Under the pieces are notes generated by a model. It searched no databases. It was not told where the DNA came from and was given only the letters and a program-made list of their open reading frames with translations. A program made the position numbers and the translations under genes. Shown here one piece after another: positions 31,163 to 41,104 of a DNA stretch of 64,000 nt (position 1 is its first letter; each line of letters begins with the position of its first letter). This DNA is from Hydrogenophilales bacterium 28-61-23. Lineage in GTDB: Bacteria; Pseudomonadota; Gammaproteobacteria; Burkholderiales; Thiobacillaceae. The stretch lies in assembly GCA_002281555.1 (NCBI GenBank), contig NCGJ01000008.1:46162-110161 (forward strand), given 5' to 3'.

Positions 31163-33352
31163 TTAATGATTGGAAAGGGTCAGTGCCGGGGCAAGCCTTC
31201 TGCCCGATTCGAATTCAGTTGCCAGGGTGATAAGGGAAGGAACGTCAAGGATCAGCGCAACTTCGCCGCTGCCCAGGATGGTGGAGCCGGAAATGCCGCG
31301 CAGATGGGTGAAGATATGGCCCAGGGGTTTGATCACGGTCTGGAACTCGCCCATGAGTTCGTCCACCACCAGGCCGGCCTTGCTGCCGGCGTATTTGACA
31401 ACGACGACGTTTTCGCGCCGCCCGCTTCGGCTTGCCAGGGCGAAGTACTCGCGCAGTCGAATCAACGGCAGCACCTCGCCGCGCAGGTTGAGCACGTTGG
31501 TGCATGCGTTGGTGCGTGTTTCTTCCTGTTTCAGTTCGATGCATTCTTCGACCATGTCGAGCGGTACGACATAGGCGGATTTGCCGACGCCCATCAGGAA
31601 ACCGTCGATGATGGCGAGCGTCAATGGCAGGCGAATCGCCATCGTGGTGCCGACGCCTTCCCGGCTGTCGATGCTGGCGGTGCCGCGCAGCGCTTCGATG
31701 TTGCGCTTCACCACATCGAGCCCGACGCCGCGCCCTGACAGGTTGCTGATCTGATCGGCGGTGGAGAAGCCGGGTTCGAACAGCAGCTTGAACAGATCGG
31801 CATCGGTGGGTTCGGCATCCGCGCTGAGCAAGCCTTTGTCGATGGCTTTTTGCTTGATCCGGTCGCGCTTGAGGCCGCCGCCGTCGTCGGAGACTTCGAT
31901 GACGATGTTGCCGGACTCGTGAAACGCATTCAGATGCACCCGGCCGCGCGCAGGCTTGCCAGCGGCGATGCGCGCTTCGGCCGATTCGATGCCGTGGTCG
32001 ATGGCGTTGCGCACCATGTGGGTGAGCGGGTCGCTGATCTTTTCCACCACGGTCTTGTCGAGCTCGGCCTCGCCGCCGGTGATGACCAGTTCGATGTCCT
32101 TGCCGAGATCGCGCGAGACGTCGCGCACCACCCGGTGGAAACGATTGAAGGTTTCGCCGATCTGCACCATGCGCAACCTGAGCGCGCCATCGCGGATTTC
32201 ATCGACCAGGCGGGAGATGGTGGAGGTGGCCTCGAACATGCCTTCGTCCTTGGCCTTCTGTGCCAGCAGCGCGGCTGAGGCGCCGGCAATGACCAGCTCG
32301 CCGACCAGATTGATGAGCTGGTCGAGTTTGTCGGCATGCACGCGGATGAGTTTGGCGTCCTGCGCCTTCTTGTCGCTGACCTGGGCTTGCTTGACCACCG
32401 CCGCTTCCACCAGTTCTTTCTGCACGACCTGCTGTTCGACCAGAATTTCGCCCAGCGGCGCGGTCTGCGCCTGCCCGGTCTCGGCCTGGCTCTGTGTTCG
32501 CAGGCCCTGCTCCAGTTCGGTCGGCGTGATGGCGCCGGCATGCACCAGGATTTCGCCCAGCCGCATGGTGTCTTCCGGCAGGGACATGATCAGCTCGACG
32601 TATTCCGATACCCGGCTGTACGGCGGCAGGATATTGAGTAGGCAGGAATCGCGCACGAAGTCGAATACGCGCTCGATCTTTTCCTTGCTGGTGTCGGCGC
32701 GGAAGTCGATCTCGAAGCCGAGATAACACGCTTCCGGGTCCATCGCCTCGGCGGCGGGCATGGCGTCGAGCAGGCTGGCGAGGTGGGCGATTTCACCGAA
32801 GCCGGCGAGATAGCGCAGGAAGGACAAGGGGTCCATGCCTTCGCGTAGCACGTTTTCGCCGAAACGAATCGAGATATGCCAGCAATCGTGGCCGACCATG
32901 CCGCCACCGCTGCTTTCGACATGGGCATCCGGATGGGCGGCCAGATCGCCGCCGGCGCCGGCTTGTCCGGGCGAATAGGCGCGCAATCCGGCCAGCAATT
33001 CCTCGCCGCGGGCCAGGGTGGCCGCATCCGGACGCGCCTCCGGGTCGCTGGCGAATTCAAGCAGGCGGGCGATCTGGTCACCGCTGGCGAGCAGCAACTG
33101 GATCAATCCGCTGTCCACCTTGATGCGTCCGTCGCGCGCGCTGTCGAGCGCGTTTTCGAGGACATGGGTGAAGTCGACGATGTACTCGCATTCGACAATG
33201 CCGGCCCCGCCCTTGATGGTGTGGGCGGCACGAAATACGGCATTGAGGGCATCGGCGTCGGCCGGGTTCTGCTCCAGCGTCAACAGGTTCTCATCCAGGC
33301 TGGCAAGGAGTTCCTGGCTTTCCGCGATGTAGGCTTGTCTTAGCTCATCCAT
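31163..33352 (-). CDS. cheA: Chemotaxis histidine kinase CheA
   Basis: The product has 729 residues. The N-terminal HPt domain has the phospho-accepting His44 in FRAAHTIKGGAG. A second conserved region (about 150-255) is followed by a linker with two LGEIL-type repeats (about 258-320). Dimerisation, HATPase (MVRNAIDHGIE N-box, GRGVGLDVVK G-box) and C-terminal CheW-like domains (about 590-720) follow. It phosphorylates CheY and CheB. Neighbours are the STAS gene 9 bases upstream and a receptor gene downstream. Confidence 0.95.
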   Translation of the reverse strand: MDELRQAYIAESQELLASLDENLLTLEQNPADADALNAVFRAAHTIKGGAGIVECEYIVDFTHVLENALDSARDGRIKVDSGLIQLLLASGDQIARLLEFASDPEARPDAATLARGEELLAGLRAYSPGQAGAGGDLAAHPDAHVESSGGGMVGHDCWHISIRFGENVLREGMDPLSFLRYLAGFGEIAHLASLLDAMPAAEAMDPEACYLGFEIDFRADTSKEKIERVFDFVRDSCLLNILPPYSRVSEYVELIMSLPEDTMRLGEILVHAGAITPTELEQGLRTQSQAETGQAQTAPLGEILVEQQVVQKELVEAAVVKQAQVSDKKAQDAKLIRVHADKLDQLINLVGELVIAGASAALLAQKAKDEGMFEATSTISRLVDEIRDGALRLRMVQIGETFNRFHRVVRDVSRDLGKDIELVITGGEAELDKTVVEKISDPLTHMVRNAIDHGIESAEARIAAGKPARGRVHLNAFHESGNIVIEVSDDGGGLKRDRIKQKAIDKGLLSADAEPTDADLFKLLFEPGFSTADQISNLSGRGVGLDVVKRNIEALRGTASIDSREGVGTTMAIRLPLTLAIIDGFLMGVGKSAYVVPLDMVEECIELKQEETRTNACTNVLNLRGEVLPLIRLREYFALASRSGRRENVVVVKYAGSKAGLVVDELMGEFQTVIKPLGHIFTHLRGISGSTILGSGEVALILDVPSLITLATEFESGRRLAPALTLSNH

Positions 33353-33361
33353 GGCGGACTC

Positions 33362-33682
33362 CTATGTGCTTTGCCGGCTTGCTTCCCACGCCGGAATCAG
33401 CGTCGGGTCGCCAAAATAGGCATTCAGGTTGCACAGGTCGAACACTTCCCGCACCGCGTCGCTATGAGCGACGATGCGTAGCGAATGGCTACCGCGGGCG
33501 GCTTCGCGCTTGGCGAGATAGAGCAATTGCAGGCCAGCGGAGTCGAGTTCGGTGACCTGGGAAAGATCCAGCTGTAATTCCGGGTTGTCACGCACGGCGA
33601 CCAGCAGTTGATCTTTGAGTTCTTGCGCGCTGTATATCGTGACGGCGCCTTCAATAACGAGAAGAGGTGAGGTGTCTTGCAT
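33362..33682 (-). CDS. STAS-domain protein (anti-sigma factor antagonist-like)
   Basis: The product has 106 residues from ATG 33682, which has GGAAG upstream. It has the STAS fold with LQLDLSQVTELDSAGLQLL, where the Ser in DSAG is the usual phosphorylation site. Small STAS proteins placed before cheA are common in chemosensory operons. Whether it works through CheA or a separate kinase is unknown. A further in-frame start at 33727 is less likely. Confidence 0.88.
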   Translation of the reverse strand: MQDTSPLLVIEGAVTIYSAQELKDQLLVAVRDNPELQLDLSQVTELDSAGLQLLYLAKREAARGSHSLRIVAHSDAVREVFDLCNLNAYFGDPTLIPAWEASRQST

Positions 33683-33745
33683 GGTTGGCTTCCTTTCCCC
33701 GGGGGGACAGATGGATCTGTAGCTCAACAGCCTTGTTCGCCTTGC

Positions 33746-35020
33746 TTAAAACAACTCCACCTTGGGGCCGCCACTGGCTGGCGCGCGCGTTCCGAGGGCC
33801 TTGCTATGCTGGTTGCGTTGCCGATCCATCACGTAGCCGTCGAACATTTCATTCAGATGCTCGGCCAGCGGCTTGAACGCAACCGGCGTGCCGGGATCGC
33901 TCAATTGCTGGAGCAGGATGGCCTGATGCGCTTCAAGACGATTCAGCGCTTGCATGACGTGTTCGACCTGCTGCCGGGTGACGTCCTGGAACTGGATGCT
34001 GGCCATGACTTCCATGAACATGGTTGATAGGGAGGCGCTGGTCTGGTTGATCTGGGCCAGGATGTCGCCTTCCCGATTGACCAGTTCGGCATAACGTTCA
34101 CCCATGTCCGTCAACTGGTGGGCGAACTGCTCCAATGCCCGCGTTTCCTGATTCAGGCTGGCATCGGCCAGTTTGTCCTTGAACTCGCTTTCGATGCTGC
34201 TGGCCACCGTCAGGATGCCGTCGCGAATCTTGGAAACCGCCTCGCTGGTCTGGTCGGACAGCTTGCGCACTTCATCGGCGACCACCGCGAAACCGCGTCC
34301 CTGCTCACCGGCGCGGGCGGCTTCAATGGCGGCATTGAGCGAGAGCAGATTGGTCTGGCCGGCGATGTGCTTGATCAAGTCGACCAGCGATTCCAGTGAA
34401 CGCGCCTCGTCGACCACATGGGTGATGCGCGCTTGCTCCTCGCGGGTGGCTTCGATACGCGTCTGGATGTGTGACTTCATCGAGTCGATCAAACGCCGAT
34501 TGGCATCGAGACGCGATTCCGAACTGGCCAGCACTTCGCTCGATTCGCTGCTGGTCTTGCTGACGAATCGTTCCAGATCGGTAATCAGGCCGTCCACGAC
34601 TTGCAGGCGTTCCATGATCAGTAACGCAGCCGCTTCGGTTTCCGTGGCGACGCCGGCAAGCTGACGACTGACCACCTGGTTGAAGGCGGGGAAACTCCGC
34701 AACTCGGTAGCCACTTTGTCCATCGCGGAGCGGTATACGGTTTGAAGGTCGGCAATCTCGGTGGCACCTACCTTGGCGACGCCCAGGCTGGTATCGCTGA
34801 AGAACACGACGGAAAGCACGGACTGAAGGAAAAAGGCGAGCAGCACGATGAGCGTCGTGCCGATGGCATGGCCGAAGGGAATGGCGTGAAAAATCCGGTC
34901 GAACAGTTCATGAAAAGTCGCTTCGCCTATCGCGATCAAGCCGCCCAGCAGCAATGCCGTGGCGAGCGATACGCCGAAAACGCGCCGCAGAAAAACCGCG
35001 TTGAGACGGCGGTCAGTCAC
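33746..35020 (-). CDS. Chemoreceptor-like protein without a periplasmic sensor domain
   Basis: The product has 424 residues. Two transmembrane segments (about 13-33 and 47-75) are separated by only about 15 residues, so there is no external ligand domain. The cytoplasmic part has the receptor hairpin [20 protein letters not shown] and [16 protein letters not shown], but the ends diverge from usual receptors. The C-terminal part ([20 protein letters not shown]) resembles receptors found in non-classical chemosensory clusters. It may sense internal or membrane state. It overlaps cheY by 4 bases. Confidence 0.88.
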   Translation of the reverse strand: MTDRRLNAVFLRRVFGVSLATALLLGGLIAIGEATFHELFDRIFHAIPFGHAIGTTLIVLLAFFLQSVLSVVFFSDTSLGVAKVGATEIADLQTVYRSAMDKVATELRSFPAFNQVVSRQLAGVATETEAAALLIMERLQVVDGLITDLERFVSKTSSESSEVLASSESRLDANRRLIDSMKSHIQTRIEATREEQARITHVVDEARSLESLVDLIKHIAGQTNLLSLNAAIEAARAGEQGRGFAVVADEVRKLSDQTSEAVSKIRDGILTVASSIESEFKDKLADASLNQETRALEQFAHQLTDMGERYAELVNREGDILAQINQTSASLSTMFMEVMASIQFQDVTRQQVEHVMQALNRLEAHQAILLQQLSDPGTPVAFKPLAEHLNEMFDGYVMDRQRNQHSKALGTRAPASGGPKVELF

Positions 35021-35382
35021 TTGATCACCAGTTTGATCGTGCTGAGCAACTCATCCGCCGTGGCCGGTTTGACCAGCCAGCCGGAAGCACCCGCCGCTTT
35101 GGCATCGGCCCGCTTGGCCTGCTGCGATTCGGTGGTCAACAAGAGTATGGGCATAAAGCGGAGGCTGGGCAGTAGCCGAACTTGCTTGATCAGCTCGATG
35201 CCGTTCATGCCGGGCATGTTGAGATCGGTGATCAGCAGGTCGGGCTTCAGCCCGCTCTTGAACTTGACCATGGCTTCCTCTGCGGAGGCGGCTTTTTCGA
35301 CTTGATACCCCGACTTGGCCAGAATGCTGGAAGTGCTGATGAGAACGGTGGCGGAATCGTCGACAAGAAATATGGTTTTCAC
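35017..35382 (-). CDS. cheY: CheY-type response regulator
   Basis: The product is a 121-residue single receiver domain: the acidic pair in FLVDDSAT, the phospho-acceptor Asp in [13 protein letters not shown], the Thr in LLLTTESQ and Lys in [10 protein letters not shown]. It is the first gene of the chemotaxis operon. The sequence TTESQ...[17 protein letters not shown] is typical of CheY proteins in PilG- or Che-type systems. The output may be a flagellar or a pilus motor. A duplicated 64-bp element lies just upstream. Confidence 0.92.
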   Translation of the reverse strand: MKTIFLVDDSATVLISTSSILAKSGYQVEKAASAEEAMVKFKSGLKPDLLITDLNMPGMNGIELIKQVRLLPSLRFMPILLLTTESQQAKRADAKAAGASGWLVKPATADELLSTIKLVIK

Positions 35383-35388
35383 GGCGGT

Positions 35389-35516
35389 CTCATAGAAGTC
35401 GTATCAACTAGGCTGACTGGGAAGTTATTTCTGCGCTGCCGATCAGTAACGACTCATAGAAGTCGTATCAACTAGGCTGACGGGAATGATATTTCTGTGC
35501 TGCCGATCAGTAGCGA
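35389..35516. repeat. Two 64-bp tandem copies upstream of the chemotaxis operon
   Basis: Copy 1 is 35389-35452 and copy 2 is 35453-35516, with 6 differences in 64 positions. The conserved stretch CATAGAAGTCGTATCAACTA is exact in both. A hairpin (CGACT/AGTCG) follows at about 35520-35545. They fill most of the 333-base gap between cheY and purU and so sit in the probable promoter region; apart from these I see no other feature in that gap. Confidence 0.9.
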
Positions 35517-35715
35517 CTCACGCGACTTGAGGAGAGTCGTGAGAAGTAGGCCATGTCGGCAATCTGATTGATCCTTCAATCTAGCACTCAATGCCGCAGC
35601 CACAACAAATGTATTGGAGGGCCACGATCACGCGCCAACTGGGCGGAAGCGGGAATGCTGGTGCGGCCGGTGCTTGTGGGTAGAATTCGCCGCGACTTAA
35701 TTCCTCGCCTCGAAC

Positions 35716-36570
35716 ATGCGCAACTCCGCCGTTCTCCTCATCGCCTGCCCGGATAAAAAAGGCTTGGTCGCCGCCATCGCCAATTTTCTGCTGCGGCACA
35801 ACGCCAACATCCTGCATGCCGATCAGCACCAGGACAGCACCGCCGGCCTGTTCCTGATGCGGGTGGAATGGGCACTGGATGGCTTCGAACTGGGTTTGCA
35901 CAAATTCGACGAGGCATTCGCGCCCATCGCCGTCGCGCATGCGCTGAAGTGGAATCTGTCACTGTCCAGCGTCAAACCGCGCATGGCGATCTTCGTGTCC
36001 AAATATGACCATTGCCTGGCCGATCTGCTCTACCGCCATCACGCCGGCGAGCTGTACTGCGATATCCCGCTGATCATCAGCAACCACCCGGACACGCACT
36101 GGCTGGCCGCGGCGTACAAGATTCCGTTCCAGCACATCCAGGTCAGCAAGGAAAACAAGCCCGAAGCCGAGGCCCAGCAACGCGCGCTGCTGGATGCGCA
36201 TCACGTCGATTTCATCGTGCTGGCGCGTTATATGCAGGTGCTGTCGCCGGAGTTCATGAGCCATTACCCGAATCGCATCATCAATATCCACCATTCTTTC
36301 CTGCCCGCGTTCCACGGCGCCAAACCGTATCAGCGCGCGTTCGAACGTGGCGTCAAGCTGATCGGCGCGACCAGCCATTACGTAACAGAAGTATTGGATG
36401 ATGGCCCGATCATCGAACAGGACGTGACCCGCATTTCGCATCGCGACGAACTGGATAATCTGGTGCAGAAAGGCGCCGATCTGGAGAAAGTGGTGCTGTC
36501 GCGCGCGGTGCGCTGGCATATCGACAATCGCATATTGGTATATGGCAACAAGACGGTAGTTTTTGACTGA
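35716..36570 (+). CDS. purU: Formyltetrahydrofolate deformylase PurU
   Basis: The product has 284 residues. An N-terminal ACT-type domain (about 1-80, [19 protein letters not shown]) is followed by the hydrolase domain with the catalytic Asn/His in [17 protein letters not shown] and Asp in [12 protein letters not shown]. It splits 10-formyl-THF to THF and formate, balancing the one-carbon pool and feeding PurT-type purine synthesis. It is followed 16 bases later by galE. The ATG at 35716 gives the family length. Confidence 0.95.
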   Translation: MRNSAVLLIACPDKKGLVAAIANFLLRHNANILHADQHQDSTAGLFLMRVEWALDGFELGLHKFDEAFAPIAVAHALKWNLSLSSVKPRMAIFVSKYDHCLADLLYRHHAGELYCDIPLIISNHPDTHWLAAAYKIPFQHIQVSKENKPEAEAQQRALLDAHHVDFIVLARYMQVLSPEFMSHYPNRIINIHHSFLPAFHGAKPYQRAFERGVKLIGATSHYVTEVLDDGPIIEQDVTRISHRDELDNLVQKGADLEKVVLSRAVRWHIDNRILVYGNKTVVFD

Positions 36571-36586
36571 CTTTGGGAGCGAAGCT

Positions 36587-37606
36587 TTGAAAACCATTTT
36601 GATCACCGGCGGCGCGGGCTACATCGGCTCGCATGCCTGCGTGGAATTCCTCAATGCCGGCTACGACATCGTCGTGCTCGACAACCTGTGCAACAGCAGC
36701 CCTGAATCGCTCAAGCGGGTGCGCGAACTGACCGGCCAGGATTTTCCGTTCGTCGAGGGCGATATCCGCGACCGCGCCGCGCTGGACAATTTGTTCCGCG
36801 ATCACGACATCGACGCGGTGATCCATTTCGCCGGCCTGAAAGCGGTGGGCGAGTCGGTCGAAAAGCCGCTGATGTATTACGACAACAACATCGCCGGCAG
36901 CATCACCTTGTTCGAGGCCATGCAGGCGGCCGGCGTGAAGACCATCGTGTTCAGTTCTTCCGCCACGGTTTACGGCGACCCGGCCAGCGTACCGATTCGC
37001 GAGGAGTTTCCAGTCGGCGGCACCACCAACCCCTACGGCACCAGCAAGCTGTTCATCGAAAAAATCCTGCAAGACGTGGCGATCTCCGACCCGGCCTGGC
37101 ACATCGGCCTGTTGCGCTATTTCAACCCGGTCGGCGCGCACAAGAGCGGCCGCATCGGCGAAGACCCGCGCGGCGTCCCGAACAACCTGATGCCCTACAT
37201 CGCGCAGGTGGCGGTGGGCCGGCGCGAATTCCTCAACGTCTGGGGCGACGATTACCCGACGCCGGACGGCACCGGCGTGCGCGATTACATCCATGTCGTC
37301 GATCTGGTGCTGGGCCACATCAAGGCGGTGGAGAAACTGGCCGAAGCGCCCGGCGTGCGCATCTGGAACCTGGGCACCGGCCAGGGCTACAGCGTGATCG
37401 ACATGGCGCGCGCATTCGAAATCGCCAGCGATCGTCCGGTGCCGTACAAGATCGGCCCGCGCCGTGTTGGCGACATCGCCCAGTGTTATGCCGATCCGGC
37501 TTTGGCGGCGCGCGAACTGGGCTGGCGCGCGACGCACGATCTGGTAGAAATGTGCGAGGACACTTGGCGCTGGCAGTCGATGAACCCGAACGGGTACGGC
37601 GATTAG
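36587..37606 (+). CDS. galE: UDP-glucose 4-epimerase GalE
   Basis: The product has 339 residues from TTG 36587, chosen because GGGAG lies 7 bases upstream and the length is that of GalE; a longer TTG frame begins at 36563. The NAD-binding GGAGYIGSH is at the N-terminus, and the catalytic Ser/Tyr/Lys motif is in FSSSATVYG and NPYGTSK. It interconverts UDP-glucose and UDP-galactose for surface polysaccharides. It precedes the rfb genes, separated by a palindromic repeat. Confidence 0.93.
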   Translation: MKTILITGGAGYIGSHACVEFLNAGYDIVVLDNLCNSSPESLKRVRELTGQDFPFVEGDIRDRAALDNLFRDHDIDAVIHFAGLKAVGESVEKPLMYYDNNIAGSITLFEAMQAAGVKTIVFSSSATVYGDPASVPIREEFPVGGTTNPYGTSKLFIEKILQDVAISDPAWHIGLLRYFNPVGAHKSGRIGEDPRGVPNNLMPYIAQVAVGRREFLNVWGDDYPTPDGTGVRDYIHVVDLVLGHIKAVEKLAEAPGVRIWNLGTGQGYSVIDMARAFEIASDRPVPYKIGPRRVGDIAQCYADPALAARELGWRATHDLVEMCEDTWRWQSMNPNGYGD

Positions 37607-37611
37607 TGTTT

Positions 37612-37667
37612 GTAGGGTGCGCCATGCGCACCATTTATTGTTGATCGGTGCGCATGGCGCACCCTAC
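37612..37667. repeat. Long inverted repeat between galE and rfbB
   Basis: GTAGGGTGCGCCATGCGCAC plus C (37612-37632) and its perfect complement (37647-37667) form a 21-bp stem with a 14-base loop. This type of palindrome (with GTAGGGTGCG ends) is scattered in many proteobacterial genomes. It could weaken transcription from galE into rfbB or shield a 3' end. Confidence 0.9.
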
Positions 37668-37686
37668 GGAAAAACAAGGAAAAAAC

Positions 37687-38754
37687 ATGATTCTGGTTAC
37701 TGGCGGCGCCGGCTTCATCGGCGCGAATTTCGTTCTGGACTGGCTGAAGCTGCATCACGAGCCGGTTCTCAACCTCGACAAACTCACTTACGCGGGCAAT
37801 CTGGAGAACCTGTCCAGCCTGAAGGGTGACGAGCGCCATATCTTCGTCCAGGGCGACATCGGCGACCGCGCGCTGATCGCCAGGTTGCTGGCCGAACACA
37901 AGCCGCGCGCCATCGTCAATTTCGCCGCCGAGTCGCACGTCGACCGTTCCATCCACGGCCCGGAAGACTTCATCCAGACCAACATCGTCGGCACTTTCCA
38001 CCTGCTGGAAGAAGTGCGCGGCCACTGGAACAGCCTGTCGGACACCGACCAGGCCGCGTTCCGTTTTCTGCACGTCTCCACCGACGAAGTCTATGGCTCG
38101 CTCGGCAAGGAAGACGCGCCGTTCACCGAAGACACCCCATTCGCCCCGAACAGCCCATACTCCGCCAGCAAAGCCTCTTCCGACCATCTGGTGCGCGCCT
38201 ATCACCACACCTACGGCCTGCCGGTGTTGACCACCAACTGCTCGAACAACTACGGCCCGTATCAGTTCCCGGAAAAACTCATCCCGCTGATGATCCTCAA
38301 CGCCACGCGCGCCAAACCGCTGCCGATCTACGGCGACGGCATGAACGTGCGCGACTGGCTGTACGTCTCCGACCACTGCGCCGCGATCCGTGTCGTGCTG
38401 GAGAAGGGCAGGGTGGGTGAGACCTACAACATCGGCGGCTGGAACGAGATGCCCAATCTCGACATCGTCCACACCGTCTGCGGCTTGCTGGATGAGTTCC
38501 AGCCCAGTGCCGATGGTCCAGCCACGCGCCTGATCACCTACGTCAAGGATCGTCCCGGCCACGACCGCCGCTACGCCATCGACGCCAGCAAGATTCACCG
38601 CGAACTGGGCTGGAAACCGGCTGAAACCTTCGACACCGGCATCCGTAAAACGGTGAAGTGGTATCTCGACAACATGGGCTGGGTGGAGAACGTCGCCAGC
38701 GGCGAATACCGCAAGTGGCTCGACACCAACTACAGCGAACGGAGCGCGACATGA
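37687..38754 (+). CDS. rfbB: dTDP-glucose 4,6-dehydratase RfbB
   Basis: The product has 355 residues from ATG 37687, with AAGGA upstream; a longer frame from 37648 runs through the inverted repeat and is rejected. It shows [11 protein letters not shown] (NAD binding), STDEVYGSL with catalytic Asp/Glu, and SPYSASK. It makes dTDP-4-keto-6-deoxyglucose, the second step to dTDP-rhamnose. It overlaps rfbA by 4 bases. Confidence 0.96.
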   Translation: MILVTGGAGFIGANFVLDWLKLHHEPVLNLDKLTYAGNLENLSSLKGDERHIFVQGDIGDRALIARLLAEHKPRAIVNFAAESHVDRSIHGPEDFIQTNIVGTFHLLEEVRGHWNSLSDTDQAAFRFLHVSTDEVYGSLGKEDAPFTEDTPFAPNSPYSASKASSDHLVRAYHHTYGLPVLTTNCSNNYGPYQFPEKLIPLMILNATRAKPLPIYGDGMNVRDWLYVSDHCAAIRVVLEKGRVGETYNIGGWNEMPNLDIVHTVCGLLDEFQPSADGPATRLITYVKDRPGHDRRYAIDASKIHRELGWKPAETFDTGIRKTVKWYLDNMGWVENVASGEYRKWLDTNYSERSAT

Positions 38755-39644
38755 GTGCAACGAACACGCGCAAAGGCATCATCCTGGCCGGCGGTTCCGG
38801 CACCCGGCTGTACCCGGCCACACTGGCGGTGTCCAAGCAACTGCTGCCGATCTACGACAAGCCGATGATCTACCACCCGCTGACCACGCTGATGCTGGCC
38901 GGGATTCGGGACATCCTGATCATCTCGACGCCGCAGGACACGCCGCGCTTCGAACAACTGCTCGGCGATGGCAGCCAGTGGGGCATCAACCTGCGCTACG
39001 CCGTGCAGCCGAGTCCGGACGGATTGGCGCAAGCCTTCATCATCGGCGCCGATTTCGTCGGTAACGCGCCTTCCGCGCTGGTGCTGGGCGACAACATCTT
39101 CTACGGCCACGACATGGCGCAAGACCTGCGCGCGGCCAATGCCAACGAGCAGGGCGCCACCGTGTTCGCCTACCGCGTGCATGATCCGGAACGCTACGGC
39201 GTGGTCGAATTCGATAAAGCCGGCAAAGCCATCAGCCTGGAAGAAAAGCCGACACAACCCAAGTCCAACTACGCCGTCACCGGCCTGTATTTCTACGACA
39301 ACCGGGTGGTTGACGTGGCGAAGAACCTGGCGCCTTCGCCGCGCGGCGAACTGGAAATCACCGACGTCAACAAACAGTATCTGGCCTGGAACGAACTCGG
39401 CGTCTCCATCATGGGCCGCGGCCTGGCCTGGCTGGATACCGGCACGCACGAATCGCTGCTGGAAGCCTCGATGTTCATCGAGACCATCGAAAAACGCCAA
39501 GGCCTGAAGATCGCCTGCCCGGAAGAAATCGCCTACCGCCAGGGCTATATCGACGCGGCCCAGGTCGCCAAACTGGCCGAGCCGCTGAAGAAGAACGCCT
39601 ACGGCCAGTATCTGCTGGCGATGCTGAGCGAGCGGGTGTTCTGA
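38751..39644 (+). CDS. rfbA: Glucose-1-phosphate thymidylyltransferase RfbA
   Basis: The product has 297 residues. The nucleotidyltransferase signature [18 protein letters not shown] is at the N-terminus, with metal-site Asp in VLGDNIFYG and [20 protein letters not shown]. It makes dTDP-glucose from dTTP and glucose-1-phosphate, the first step to dTDP-rhamnose, and is usually inhibited by the end product. It overlaps rfbB by 4 bases and touches rfbC. Confidence 0.96.
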   Translation: MSATNTRKGIILAGGSGTRLYPATLAVSKQLLPIYDKPMIYHPLTTLMLAGIRDILIISTPQDTPRFEQLLGDGSQWGINLRYAVQPSPDGLAQAFIIGADFVGNAPSALVLGDNIFYGHDMAQDLRAANANEQGATVFAYRVHDPERYGVVEFDKAGKAISLEEKPTQPKSNYAVTGLYFYDNRVVDVAKNLAPSPRGELEITDVNKQYLAWNELGVSIMGRGLAWLDTGTHESLLEASMFIETIEKRQGLKIACPEEIAYRQGYIDAAQVAKLAEPLKKNAYGQYLLAMLSERVF

Positions 39645-40198
39645 TGAAAATCATTGAAACCAACCTGCCGGAAGTCCTGTTGCTGGAACCCAAGGTGTTC
39701 GGCGATGCGCGCGGCTTTTTTCTGGAAAGCTGGAACAAGCAAACCTTCGCCGATCTGGGTTTGAACCTCGATTTCGTGCAGGACAACCATTCCCGTTCCG
39801 CCCAGGGCGTGCTGCGTGGCATCCACTATCAACTGAACCAGCCGCAGGGCAAGCTGGTGCGCGTGGTTTCCGGCGCGGTGTTCGATGTCGCCGTCGATCT
39901 GCGCAAGAGCTCGCCCAACTTCGGTCGCTGGGTCGGCTATGAACTTTCCGCCGATAACCACCGCATGCTCTGGGTGCCGCCCGGCTTCGGCCATGGCTTC
40001 CTGGTGTTGTCCGAGGCCGCCGATTTCCTCTACAAGACTACTGAGTTGTATGCCCCGCAATGGGAGCGCGGCGTGCGCTGGAACGATCCGGATATCGGCA
40101 TTCAATGGCCGCTGCAAGGTTTGCCAACCGGCGAGCCACAACTGTCCGGCAAGGATCAGGTCGCCGCTTTGTTGAAGGATGCGGAGGTGTACGCATGA
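39644..40198 (+). CDS. rfbC: dTDP-4-dehydrorhamnose 3,5-epimerase RfbC
   Basis: The product has 184 residues with the cupin epimerase pattern: DARGFFLESWNKQTF, the catalytic His in LRGIHYQ, and PPGFGHGFLVLSE. It epimerises the 4-keto sugar at C3 and C5. The start overlaps the rfbA stop by one base (TGATG), and the end overlaps rfbD by 4 bases. Confidence 0.96.
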   Translation: MKIIETNLPEVLLLEPKVFGDARGFFLESWNKQTFADLGLNLDFVQDNHSRSAQGVLRGIHYQLNQPQGKLVRVVSGAVFDVAVDLRKSSPNFGRWVGYELSADNHRMLWVPPGFGHGFLVLSEAADFLYKTTELYAPQWERGVRWNDPDIGIQWPLQGLPTGEPQLSGKDQVAALLKDAEVYA

Positions 40199-41091
40199 AA
40201 CAGCCGGTAAAACAACGCGACAAGATTCTGCTTACCGGCAGCCGCGGCCAAGTTGGCTGGGAACTCGCGCGTAGCCTGTCCACTTTGGGCGAGGTGATTG
40301 CGCTCGATTCCGAGCGCCTTAACCTGAGCGACGCCGACGCCATTCGGCGCGCGGTGGCGGAAATCAAGCCGCGCATCATCGTCAACCCGGCCGCGCATAC
40401 CGCTGTCGACAAGGCCGAGAGCGAGCCGGATCTGGCCCATGCGATCAACGCCACCGCGCCCGGCATTCTGGCCGAGGAAGCCGAGAAAATCGGCGCGCTG
40501 TTGGTACATTACTCGACCGACTATGTCTTCGACGGTAGCGGTAACGCCGCCCGTCGGGAAGACGAGGCAACCGGCCCGCTCAATGTCTATGGCGCCACCA
40601 AACTGGCCGGCGAGCTGGCGATCCAGGCCAACTGCCGGCGCCACCTGATTTTCCGCACCTCCTGGGTCTATGGCGCGCGCGGCGCCAACTTCCTGCTCAC
40701 CATGCGCCGCTTGATGCGCGAGCGGCCGGAACTGAAGATCGTCGCCGACCAGATCGGCGCGCCGACCTGGTGCCGCGGTCTGGCCGACGCCACCGCGCAG
40801 GTGTTGGCGCAGGTCGAATCCCCCAGTCGCGGCGCGGACAAGCCGGAAGCCTGGGGCGTCTATCACATGACCCATGCCGGCGAGACGTCCTGGCACGGTT
40901 TCGCCCAGGCCATCCTCGATCTCGACGCGCCGGAAACCCCTGCCAGGTTGCTGCCCATCCCGAGCAGCGATTACCCGACGCCGGCGCAGCGGCCGCTCAA
41001 CTCGCGTCTGAACAACGACAAGCTGGAACGCGTATTCGGCGTTCGGTTGCCGGACTGGCGAGTAGCGTTGCGCCTGTGCATGGACAAGTGA
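40195..41091 (+). CDS. rfbD: dTDP-4-dehydrorhamnose reductase RfbD
   Basis: The product has 298 residues from ATG 40195, which overlaps the rfbC stop. It shows an NAD(P)-binding LLTGSRGQVGWEL, the catalytic YSTDYVFDG and PLNVYGATKLAGE (Tyr/Lys), and RTSWVYG. It makes dTDP-L-rhamnose, completing the pathway begun by rfbA and rfbB. The rhamnose is probably used in O-antigen or exopolysaccharide, but no glycosyltransferase is in the window. Confidence 0.96.
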   Translation: MKQPVKQRDKILLTGSRGQVGWELARSLSTLGEVIALDSERLNLSDADAIRRAVAEIKPRIIVNPAAHTAVDKAESEPDLAHAINATAPGILAEEAEKIGALLVHYSTDYVFDGSGNAARREDEATGPLNVYGATKLAGELAIQANCRRHLIFRTSWVYGARGANFLLTMRRLMRERPELKIVADQIGAPTWCRGLADATAQVLAQVESPSRGADKPEAWGVYHMTHAGETSWHGFAQAILDLDAPETPARLLPIPSSDYPTPAQRPLNSRLNNDKLERVFGVRLPDWRVALRLCMDK

Positions 41092-41104
41092 ACCGAATCC
41101 GGAC

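Noticed and set aside
35389..35516. Two near-identical 64-bp units as a CRISPR array
   Set aside because: The units are directly adjacent with no spacers and only two copies; no cas gene is near.
37648..37686. Longer N-terminus for rfbB
   Set aside because: It would be encoded by the inverted repeat between galE and rfbB; the ATG at 37687 has a ribosome site and starts the conserved NAD-binding motif.
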